DNA of 10,361 nucleotides, taken from NCBI GenBank assembly GCA_003242195.1, contig QGUQ01000040.1, positions 1 through 10,361 on the forward strand. Direction: 5' to 3'. The translations under genes and the position numbers were made by a program. The stretch's first letter is position 1, and each line of letters starts with the position of its first letter. This document shows, piece by piece, positions 1 to 7,502 of the stretch. The DNA is from Bacillota bacterium (GTDB lineage: Bacteria > Bacillota > Sulfobacillia > Thermaerobacterales > Thermaerobacteraceae). The notes beneath the pieces were generated by a model. That model searched no databases, had not been told where the DNA came from, and worked only from the letters and a program-made list of their open reading frames with translations.

Positions 1-36
1 CCGGGGGCCGGGCCCTGGAAGGGTCATGGCCCCCGG
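1..36. repeat. Fold-back inverted repeat at the left edge
   Basis: CCGGGGGCC (1-9) is the exact reverse complement of GGCCCCCGG (28-36), with 18 bp between. It coincides with the place where the HutC-type protein stops resembling its family, so it may be an assembly or amplification artefact rather than a genomic element. Confidence 0.4.
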
Positions 37-586
37 CCAGCGCGAGGCCATACCGCTGCTCCAAGGTGGCGAACAGGCCGTGGCGGGTGAAGTCCACCCG
101 CTCAAGCCCGGGCGCCAGCCGTCGGGGCACGTAGTTTTCCATGTAGGCCACGGGGCGGGACTCCACCAGCCGGATGCGGGCCAGGGAAACCACGGGCTCG
201 TCGGGGGCGAGTCCAAGGAAGGAAGCGACGCGCGGCTCGGCAGTCGTGACCTCTTGCCGCAGAACCCGCGTGCTGTAGGGGATGCCGCGTTCCTCCAGAA
301 GCTCGGAGAAGGCCGCCAGCCGCTGGGCCAGGGGTTGCTCGATGCCCTGCCCGGTGACGAACGTGCCCTTGCCGTGGATCTGCTCGAGGACTCCTTCGGC
401 CACCAGTTCCCGGATGGCCCGGCGTAGGGTTCCCCGGCTGACACCAATGGCGGGTGCCAGTTCCTCCTCGGCAGGCAGCTTGTACCGGCGGGGCCAGCGC
501 CCGGTGCGGATCTCCTCCAGCATCCACTCCTTGATCTGGATATACAGGGGCACGGAGCTATTACGGTCGAAGGACGGTACCTGCAC
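1..586 (-). CDS. GntR/HutC-family transcriptional regulator (3' end off window)
   Basis: DNA-binding repressor or activator, probably responding to a small metabolite. The leftward frame starts at GTG 586 and stays open to base 2 (195 codons), so the C-terminus is missing. Residues about 12-77 form a GntR winged helix: the VPLYIQIKEWM opening, then LPAEEELA, GVSRGTLRRAIRELVAEGVL and HGKGTFV. From about residue 85 a UTRA (HutC-type) effector domain follows, with LAQRLAAFSELLEERGIPY, EPVVSLARIRLV, PVAYMENYVPR and LFATLEQRYGLALAGG. The GTG start is inferred from family alignment (DRNSSVPLY lies near the N-terminus); the only upstream ribosome signal is a G-run at about 592-599. The last residues read (HDPSRARPP) do not look like the usual UTRA end and overlap a fold-back repeat at the contig edge. 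Divergent from the nitrilase-transporter pair, it is the obvious candidate to control them and itself. The ligand is unknown. Confidence 0.9.
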   Translation of the reverse strand, partial: MQVPSFDRNSSVPLYIQIKEWMLEEIRTGRWPRRYKLPAEEELAPAIGVSRGTLRRAIRELVAEGVLEQIHGKGTFVTGQGIEQPLAQRLAAFSELLEERGIPYSTRVLRQEVTTAEPRVASFLGLAPDEPVVSLARIRLVESRPVAYMENYVPRRLAPGLERVDFTRHGLFATLEQRYGLALAGGHDPSRARPP

Positions 587-688
587 GCCGGCGGATCCCC
601 CCCCGAGCCCGCGGGTACCCGCGGCCGGCGAGCATGAGCCAGGCCGCGGGCACCCGGAGACCATACCCATGGACCCCAGCAGAAGCGG
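587..688. other. Leader of the GntR/HutC gene with a 16-bp palindrome
   Basis: Between the operator and the regulator start lies about 100 bp of non-coding DNA. It holds a perfect 16-bp palindrome, CCGCGGGTACCCGCGG (609-624), about 10 nt upstream (in the leftward direction) of the G-run that serves as the weak ribosome site. In RNA its halves could fold only with a very tight loop. As DNA it could be a second binding site. No ORF here looks real. Confidence 0.35.
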
Positions 689-720
689 GGCAGGTAGTCG
701 TCTATAGACGTATACCTGCC
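689..720. promoter_or_regulatory. Putative HutC/GntR operator, 32-bp inverted repeat
   Basis: A perfect 12-bp palindrome, CGTCTATAGACG (699-710), is flanked after a 2-bp mismatch on each side by matching 8-bp arms, GGCAGGTA (689-696) and TACCTGCC (713-720). The core GTCTATAGAC fits the GT-N-TA-TA-N-AC pattern bound by HutC-type GntR regulators. It lies just downstream of the predicted start (about 726) of the regulator's own promoter, a roadblock position suited to autorepression. It is about 240 bp upstream of the nitrilase start, so divergent control is possible. The structure is read directly; the binding protein is inferred. Confidence 0.65.
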
Positions 721-958
721 TGGGCCGTTGGCAGGGTATCACGGCACCCGCGCCGTGTCAAGATCCACGGCCGCGGTCATTCTCTGCCCTCAGCTCGCCA
801 GGACCGGCAGCGCCCCGGGCGGCCGTCGCTGAGGAATACAGCGGAAGCAGGCAGGAGTCGCCTGGAACAAGTTGCAAGAAGTGCGGGCAGGAAGTAGGGA
901 CGGAGGGCACCACCTGCGAACCAACCGGCCAAGGACCGATCCGAAGGGGGCGGTGCTG
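721..958. other. Divergent intergenic region upstream of the nitrilase
   Basis: Apart from the leftward promoter at 733-761, I see no convincing rightward promoter. The best candidate is TTGCAA (872-877), a 17-bp spacer and TAGGGA (895-900), which is weak. A short stem (CGCTG with CAGCG around 828-844) is the only other structure. There is no T-box or other riboswitch signature. Two in-frame alternative nitrilase starts fall here (TTG 872 and GTG 953), but GTG 959 has the better SD spacing. Confidence 0.3.
733..761 (-). promoter_or_regulatory. Putative sigma-A promoter for the GntR/HutC gene
   Basis: Reading leftward there is a perfect -35 box TTGACA (761-756), a 17-bp spacer, and TACCCT (738-733) preceded by TG-A, an extended -10 arrangement. 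The predicted start is near 726, giving a leader of about 140 nt before GTG 586. The spacer contains a 6-bp inverted repeat (CACGGC at 740-745 with GCCGTG at 752-757), which may be a protein site or chance in GC-rich DNA. The -10 box matches the consensus poorly, so the extended TG would matter. Confidence 0.55.
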
Positions 959-2092
959 GTGAAGGACGACCTGTCGGCCGCTCGAGCGCAAGCGTGCCCG
1001 GTGCCGGGCACCGCGGCCCAGCCCGCCACGGTGCGGGTCGCGGTGGTGCAGGCGGCACCCGTGATCCTGGACCGGGAAGGGACCACGCGGAAGGTGTGCC
1101 GGTTGATCGAAGAAGCGGGCCAGCGGGGGGCGCGCCTGATCTTGCTCCCCGAGGCCATGATCCCCGCCTACCCGAGGGGCATGACCTTCGGCACCGTGGT
1201 GGGCCACCGCAGCGACAAGGGGCGGCGGGCCTACGCCCGTTACTGGGACCAGTGCGTGGACGTGCCGGGCCCCGTGACCGAAGCCATCGGCGCCGCGGCA
1301 CGGGCGGCGGGCGCCTACGTGGCCATCGGAGTGGTGGAGCGGGTCAGCACCTACCGGGGCGGAACCCTCTACTGTACCCTGCTCTACTTCGGCCCGGACG
1401 GCCGGTTGCTGGCTAAGCACCGCAAGCTCAAGCCCACGGGTGCCGAGCGCCTGGTCTGGGGCGAGGGCGACGGCAGCACCCTGGCGGCCATCCAGACCGA
1501 ATTCGGCATCGTAGGCGGGCTGATCTGCTGGGAGAATTACATGCCCCTGGCCCGAATGGCCATGTACCACAAGGGCGTCGACATCTACCTGGCCCCGACG
1601 GCCGACGCCCGCGATTCGTGGCAGGCCACCATCCGTCACATCGCCTGTGAGGGTCGTTGCTTCGTCCTGTCCTGCAACCAGTTCGTCACCCGCGACATGA
1701 TGCCGGCGGACTGGGAGGACATCGGCCCCGGCCCCGAGATCCTCTGCCGCGGCGGAAGCGCCATCGTCGACCCGCTGGGGAATTACCTGGCCGGGCCCCT
1801 GTACGATCGCGAGGGCATCCTGGTGGCGGATCTGGACCTTCAACGGATCACCGAAGCCCGGTACGACTTCGATCCCGTAGGCCATTACAACCGGCCCGAC
1901 ATCTTCCGGTTGCTGGTGAACGAGGAACCGATGCCTCCCGTCCAACACACCGCCCTGACCGGGTCGCCCGCCGCGCCAGCGGGATCTTCCCCCGGCCCCG
2001 ACAACCGGGACCGGGTGCAGGAGAGCCATCTCGCCGACGGCGGGGAGGTTGGGCGCAATGACCGGCAGCAGGCCTGGGACGCCACCGCCTGA
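959..2092 (+). CDS. Nitrilase (carbon-nitrogen hydrolase family)
   Basis: Predicted cytoplasmic nitrilase of 377 aa, hydrolysing a nitrile to a carboxylate and ammonia by a thioimidate intermediate on cysteine. The triad is visible: Glu65 in LILLPEAMIPAYPRG, Lys156 in KHRKLKPTGAERLVWG, and Cys190 in GGLICWENYMPLARMAMY. A second conserved glutamate is Glu163. The CWENYMPL context and the GTVVG, RYW and VPGPV segments are those of true nitrilases (plant NIT and bacterial aliphatic or arylacetonitrilases) rather than amidases or Nit2-type enzymes. The start chosen is GTG 959, 8 nt after AAGGGGG (944-950). The last 45 or so residues are polar, Pro/Gly-rich and not family-like; they overlap the start of the transporter gene by 35 nt. 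Substrate cannot be told from sequence; cyanide hydratase or dihydratase activity is a less likely alternative. Confidence 0.9.
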   Translation: MKDDLSAARAQACPVPGTAAQPATVRVAVVQAAPVILDREGTTRKVCRLIEEAGQRGARLILLPEAMIPAYPRGMTFGTVVGHRSDKGRRAYARYWDQCVDVPGPVTEAIGAAARAAGAYVAIGVVERVSTYRGGTLYCTLLYFGPDGRLLAKHRKLKPTGAERLVWGEGDGSTLAAIQTEFGIVGGLICWENYMPLARMAMYHKGVDIYLAPTADARDSWQATIRHIACEGRCFVLSCNQFVTRDMMPADWEDIGPGPEILCRGGSAIVDPLGNYLAGPLYDREGILVADLDLQRITEARYDFDPVGHYNRPDIFRLLVNEEPMPPVQHTALTGSPAAPAGSSPGPDNRDRVQESHLADGGEVGRNDRQQAWDATA

Positions 2093-3335
2093 CGGAACGG
2101 AGGCGCCGCCGGGTGCGCGGACCGGCGTCCCATCGCCCGCCGGTTCGCCCGAACCCGCGCCCCGGAAGCAGGGCAACCTGGCCGAGGTAGCCGCCGTGTT
2201 CCTCCGCCTGGGTATCCTCGGCTTCGGGGGCCCCGCCGCCCACATCGCCATGATGCGGGAGGAAGTGGTGGTCCGGCGGCGGTGGCTGGACGAGGGGCGG
2301 TTCCTCGACCTGCTCAGCGTGACGCATCTGATCCCCGGCCCCAACTCCACGGAGCTGGCCATTCACCTGGGCTACGAGCGGGCGGGCTGGCGCGGGCTGG
2401 TGGTGGCGGGCAGCTGCTTCATCCTGCCGGCGGCCCTCACGGTGCTGGCGCTGGCCCACCTTTACAGCACCTTTGGCGCGACGCCCGAGGCGGACCGGTT
2501 CCTCTACGGCGTCAAGCCGGTGATCCTGGCCATCGTCGCCCACGCCCTGTGGGGCCTCGGCCGGTCGGTGCTGGGCGACCGGGAGGGGGCGCCGGTGCGG
2601 GCGGCGCTCGCCGCCGCCGTCCTGGTGTTGTACCTGACGGGTGTGCACGAGCTGGCGCTGCTCTTCGGCGCCGCCCTGGCCTACGCGGCGGCACGCCGCG
2701 CCGGCCGGACTCCCGGGGCCGCCGTCACCTCCCTGTCGGCAACCGGGGCGCGCCCTCGACTCGCCGCCGCCCTGCTGGCGGCGGGAAGCGGCGCGGCCAT
2801 GGTTCCCTACAACCCCGGCACCTTGTTCCTGACCTGCCTGAAGATCGGCTCGGTCCTCTACGGCAGCGGCTACGTCCTGCTGGCCTTCCTCCGCAACGAC
2901 TTCGTACTGCGCCTCGGCTGGCTGACCGACGGCCAGCTGCTGGACGCCGTAGCCGTGGGCCAGGTCACTCCCGGACCGGTGTTCACCACCGCCACCTTCG
3001 TCGGCTACCTGGCCGGCGGCTGGACGGGGGCGGCGGCGGCGACCGCCGGCATCTTCCTCCCATCCTTCTTGTTCGTCGCCGCCATCCGGCCGCTGGCGGA
3101 CCGCCTCCGCCACTGGCCGCTGACCTCGGACCTACTGGACGGCCTCAACGTGGCCTCTCTGGCCCTGATGGCCGGAGTCACCCTCCAGCTGGCGCGGCAG
3201 GCCCTGGTGGATGGGCCGGCCGTGGCGCTGTTCGCGGGTGCCCTGGTCCTGCTCGCGCGGGCGCGTGTGAACTCGGCGTGGCTGATCCTGGCCGGCGCCG
3301 CCCTGGGCATGGCCGCCGCTTCCCGGGCTGCTTGA
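2058..3335 (+). CDS. chrA: Chromate transporter family protein (two-domain, CHR/ChrA)
   Basis: Integral membrane protein of 425 aa of the long-chain CHR family, whose characterised members export chromate. Residues 1-38 are a Pro/Gly-rich, probably disordered leader. The N-terminal CHR domain (about 40-210) carries LGILGFGGPAAHIAMM, the RRRWL segment and LIPGPNSTELA. The C-terminal CHR domain (about 235-425) repeats the pattern with KIGSVLYGSGYVLLAFL and VGQVTPGPVFTTATFVGYL. Each half has several hydrophobic segments. Start ATG 2058 follows a near-perfect SD, GGGGAGG (2042-2048), at 9-nt spacing, inside the nitrilase reading frame, so the two genes are probably translationally coupled. Known substrates of the family are chromate and perhaps sulfate; many genomic CHR proteins are untested, and here the nitrilase partner leaves open an organic anion. 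Family assignment is firm; substrate is not. Confidence 0.88.
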   Translation: MTGSRPGTPPPDGTEAPPGARTGVPSPAGSPEPAPRKQGNLAEVAAVFLRLGILGFGGPAAHIAMMREEVVVRRRWLDEGRFLDLLSVTHLIPGPNSTELAIHLGYERAGWRGLVVAGSCFILPAALTVLALAHLYSTFGATPEADRFLYGVKPVILAIVAHALWGLGRSVLGDREGAPVRAALAAAVLVLYLTGVHELALLFGAALAYAAARRAGRTPGAAVTSLSATGARPRLAAALLAAGSGAAMVPYNPGTLFLTCLKIGSVLYGSGYVLLAFLRNDFVLRLGWLTDGQLLDAVAVGQVTPGPVFTTATFVGYLAGGWTGAAAATAGIFLPSFLFVAAIRPLADRLRHWPLTSDLLDGLNVASLALMAGVTLQLARQALVDGPAVALFAGALVLLARARVNSAWLILAGAALGMAAASRAA

Positions 3336-3375
3336 CCAAGATGCATGAAGCTTTCAGGGCCGATGGGATGCAACG

Positions 3376-3406
3376 AGGCGGCGCGCCCGCGGCAGGCGCG
3401 CCGCCT
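3376..3406. terminator. GC-rich hairpin between convergent chrA and glmS, probable bidirectional terminator
   Basis: A perfect 12-bp stem, A-GGCGGCGCGCC (3376-3387) with GGCGCGCCGCC-T (3395-3406), closes a 7-nt loop (CGCGGCA). It lies 40 bp after the chrA stop and about 105 bp after the glmS stop on the other strand, where a shared terminator is expected. Only short pyrimidine stretches follow the stem on either side, not a strong U-run, which weakens the call. The remaining intergenic DNA (3407-3510) is GC-rich with no gene that I can support. Confidence 0.5.
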
Positions 3407-3510
3407 TCCCTCGCCATCCCCCTCGCCCCCCACCGGGGACCGGAGGGCACCGCCCGGGGCGGAGACCGGCACCGGCTGAGGCGCCGGGGCCGCCGGCGAG
3501 ACCACCGACC

Positions 3511-5340
<1,830 letters not shown>

Positions 5341-5723
5341 ACCGGCACTCGACCTCCCCGTTTCGTAACCGTGGCGCTACCCGGCGAGCCCGCGAGCACG
5401 CGTGACCCTGTCGCCGCCGCGCACCGGCCGTGCCTTGCCCGCTGGGGGCAGAGGGGCGAGGCGCGCGGGCGCGGATGCTCCGTCATGGGGCAGGGCTTGG
5501 CGGTAGCGGCACACGGACGCTCCTCCGCCAGCTCTGCCGCGAGCGCAAATCCCGCCGGGCATGACGATGGGCCCCGCTTACGGGGCAATGGCCATGTCCT
5601 CTGCTGCATGCCGGGAGGACCGGCTTGGCGACGGCCACCGTGGCGGATCCCGACGCCGGGACCCCGCGGGGCTTCCTGGCAGGTGGGTCAAGGGAAGGGG
5701 AGGAACGGGAGGTCGGGCCACCT
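5341..5723 (-). other. Long post-ribozyme leader of glmS
   Basis: 383 nt separate the 3' end of the ribozyme from the glmS start. Just after the ribozyme is a pyrimidine-rich tract (about 5715-5690 on the leftward strand). Its first part, CGACCTCCC (5715-5707), is perfectly complementary to GGGAGGTCG (5358-5350), which covers most of the glmS SD. A stable stem, GCCCCG/CGGGGC with loop TAAG, sits at 5586-5571. Short leftward ORFs here (for example 5562-5377) have no recognisable protein features and no good ribosome site, so I treat the region as untranslated. Confidence 0.45.
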
Positions 5724-5864
5724 GGCCCGTGTTGTCCCCGGGATCGCTCCCGGGATTTGCCGGGCCGCTCACGGTCGTGGCCAACCGTGGGGTGATCCGC
5801 CGAACCCTCGATACACCCCATCCTCGTCAACTCGCCGCCATCGCGGGCGACGAGTCCTGGCGCT
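5724..5864 (-). ncRNA. glmS ribozyme: glmS ribozyme (GlcN6P-activated self-cleaving riboswitch)
   Basis: Leftward RNA with the glmS ribozyme signature. The cleavage site is A5864/G5863 in A|GCGCC. P1 pairs 5855-5846 with 5839-5830 (10 bp, one G-U) around a 6-nt loop. The conserved GACGAGGATGGGGTGTATCG and TTCGGCGGATCACCCC segments follow. P2.1 pairs TGGGGTG (5820-5814) with CACCCCA (5794-5788), and P2.2 pairs CGCC (5862-5859) with GGCG (5801-5798). A P3-like stem joins CGGT (5787-5784) to ACCG (5775-5772). P4 pairs GGCCCG (5766-5761) with CGGGCC (5729-5724), enclosing P4.1, an 8-bp stem (5755-5748 with 5743-5736) capped by a GCGA GNRA tetraloop. In characterised examples GlcN6P acts as cofactor, and cleavage exposes a 5'-OH RNA degraded by RNase J. 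Placement between glmM and glmS on the coding strand fits the role. Pairings were made by eye. Confidence 0.95.
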
Positions 5865-6042
5865 AGCGAAGCTTCCCGACTTCGCTTTCGAGTTGCGTGC
5901 CGACCTCCAACCCTCGCCGATCCCGCCCGGACCTGCCCGGGCGCCCAACCGGCCTCCTCCATTTCCAGAATTGGATGCCGCCCCGTTTCCCGGTTTCTGC
6001 ACCTCCTTCCGGGGTATGCCACGTCGTTGACCGCGGCACCCC
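5865..6042 (-). other. Leader between glmS promoter and ribozyme
   Basis: Non-coding stretch that would be removed when the ribozyme cleaves. It contains a hairpin GCGAAG (5885-5880), 8-nt loop, CTTCGC (5871-5866), ending two bases before the cleavage site, and a GC stem (GCCCGG with CCGGGC around 5950-5933). Neither has the trailing U-run of a terminator. No gene is seen here. Confidence 0.35.
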
Positions 6043-6073
6043 ATTCTATGCCCCGGTGGGCCACCGCTGTCAA
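6043..6073 (-). promoter_or_regulatory. Putative sigma-A promoter for glmS and its ribozyme
   Basis: A perfect -35 TTGACA (6073-6068) overlaps the glmM stop codon. A 5-of-6 match to the -10, TAGAAT (6048-6043), follows after a 19-bp spacer, longer than ideal. Transcription would begin near 6036, leaving about 170 nt upstream of the ribozyme cleavage site. No strong intrinsic terminator is visible after glmM, so glmS may also be read from the upstream operon. Confidence 0.55.
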
Positions 6074-7431
6074 CGGGTGCCGAGGGCCTGCCGGACGGCG
6101 GCGGCGATGTCCTCGGCCAGTTCACGCACCAGCGCCTCGTCGTCCCCTTCCACCATCACCCGGATCAGCGGCTCGGTACCCGACGCACGTACCAGCACGC
6201 GGCCGGCGTTGCCGAGGCGTTCCTCGGCCCGCCGAAGGGCGGCGCGGATGGCCGGTTCTTCCTCCCATCCTTCCTTGCTGGCGACACGCACGTTGAGGAG
6301 CACCTGGGGCACGGGCCGGACCACCGACGCCAGTTCCGACAGCGGGCGCCCGCTCCGCACCATCACGTCGGCCAGCACGAGCCCCGTCAGGATGCCGTCC
6401 CCCGTCTGGGCGTGGTGGCGCAAGATGATGTGCCCCGACTGCTCACCGCCCAGGGCATAGCCTCCGGCCTCCATCGCCTCGAAGACGTAACGGTCGCCCA
6501 CCTTCGTCCGCACCAGCCTCGCCCCGACGGCCGCCAGAGCCCGCTCCAGACCCAGGTTGCTCATCACCGTGGCGACCACCGTCCGGTGGGGCAGGGCGTC
6601 CCGCGCCAGCAGGTCGCGGGCCAGAACGGCCAGGATGGCGTCGCCGTCGACGACCCGGCCCCGTTCGTCCACGGCGATCACCCGGTCAGCGTCACCGTCG
6701 TAGGCGACGCCCAGGTCCGCCCCTTCGCGGAGGACCGCCTCCGCCAGCCGGCCCGGCGCCGTGGAACCACAGTCGACGTTGATGTTGGTGCCGTCGGGCC
6801 GGTCGTGGAGTACCGTGAGCCGCACGCCTAGCCGCCGCCACACCTCGGGCGCCAGCCGGTAGGCCGCGCCGTGGGCGCAGTCCACCACCACCCGCAGGCC
6901 GCTCAGGTCCGACTGCACGGCGGACCGCAGGTGCTCGATGTACCGCTCCGCCGCCGCGGGCTCTTCATGGCGCCGGCCCACTGCGCCGCCCACGGGCGCC
7001 GGTAAACCGGCATCCCGGCCGGCTGCCTCCGACGCGACCAGGCGTTCGATCTCTTCTTCCAGCGCATCGGGCAGCTTGCGGCCCTCCGCGCTGAAAAACT
7101 TGATGCCGTTATACTCCGGCGGGTTGTGGCTGGCGGAGATCACCGCGCCGGCCGTCGCTCCCAGGTCGGCGGTGAGGAAGGAGACGCCGGGCGTCGTCAT
7201 GACGCCCAGCGGCACCACATCCGCCCCGGCGGACATCAGGCCCGCCGCCAGGGCGGCCTCCAGCAGGTCGCCGGAGGCCCGGGTGTCGCGCCCCACCAGA
7301 ACCCGGGGCCGGCCACCACCCGCCCGCGCCAGCACCGCGGCCGCCGCGCGGCCGAGGCGCAGCGCCAGGTCCGGGCTCAGGTCGTCGTTGGCCACCCCTC
7401 GCACTCCGTCGGTTCCAAACAGCCTTGCCAT
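6070..7431 (-). CDS. glmM: Phosphoglucosamine mutase
   Basis: Interconverts glucosamine-6-phosphate and glucosamine-1-phosphate, feeding GlmU and UDP-GlcNAc synthesis in the cytoplasm. 453 aa, close to the family's usual 445-450. Motifs in order: MARLFGTDGVRG at the N-terminus, the phosphoserine loop ISASHNPPEYNGIKFF with catalytic Ser101, the metal-binding DGDADR (245-250), the sugar-binding GGEQSGHII (328-336), and the phosphate-binding RASGTEPLIRVMVEG (415-429). ATG 7431 is chosen because the family begins at MxxLFGTDG and GGGAGGG (7443-7437) lies 5 nt upstream; the frame extends 25 codons further but that part is not conserved. It lies 71 nt after cdaR in the same direction. In other Bacillota GlmM binds CdaA and lowers its activity, which fits this gene order. 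Confidence 0.97.
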   Translation of the reverse strand: MARLFGTDGVRGVANDDLSPDLALRLGRAAAAVLARAGGGRPRVLVGRDTRASGDLLEAALAAGLMSAGADVVPLGVMTTPGVSFLTADLGATAGAVISASHNPPEYNGIKFFSAEGRKLPDALEEEIERLVASEAAGRDAGLPAPVGGAVGRRHEEPAAAERYIEHLRSAVQSDLSGLRVVVDCAHGAAYRLAPEVWRRLGVRLTVLHDRPDGTNINVDCGSTAPGRLAEAVLREGADLGVAYDGDADRVIAVDERGRVVDGDAILAVLARDLLARDALPHRTVVATVMSNLGLERALAAVGARLVRTKVGDRYVFEAMEAGGYALGGEQSGHIILRHHAQTGDGILTGLVLADVMVRSGRPLSELASVVRPVPQVLLNVRVASKEGWEEEPAIRAALRRAEERLGNAGRVLVRASGTEPLIRVMVEGDDEALVRELAEDIAAAVRQALGTR

Positions 7432-7502
7432 CGCCGCCCTCCCATGCCGTCCGTGATCGCCGGGCCCCGTGTCGCCCCGGGCGCTCCGCCCCGAGGTGGG
7501 GG

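Noticed and set aside
872..900. Rightward promoter TTGCAA-17-TAGGGA before the nitrilase
   Set aside because: Both boxes match poorly; noted only as the best weak candidate.
872..958. N-terminal extension of the nitrilase from TTG 872
   Set aside because: The added 29 residues are not nitrilase-like and TTG 872 lacks an SD, whereas GTG 959 has AAGGGGG at 8 nt.
758..2362. A 534-codon leftward open frame opposite the nitrilase and chrA
   Set aside because: It is the GC-rich antisense shadow of two genes with clear family motifs; its translation shows no domain and is biased to Gly, Arg and Ala.
5377..5562. A small leftward ORF (61 codons) in the glmS leader
   Set aside because: No good ribosome site and no conserved-looking segment; composition matches random GC-rich DNA.
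5571..5586. Intrinsic terminator in the glmS leader (GCCCCG-TAAG-CGGGGC stem)
   Set aside because: No U-run follows the stem on the leftward strand, and termination there would silence glmS.
7444..7502. Regulatory RNA in the cdaR-glmM spacer
   Set aside because: Only a 5-bp GC stem with a 3-nt loop is visible, which is expected by chance at this GC content.
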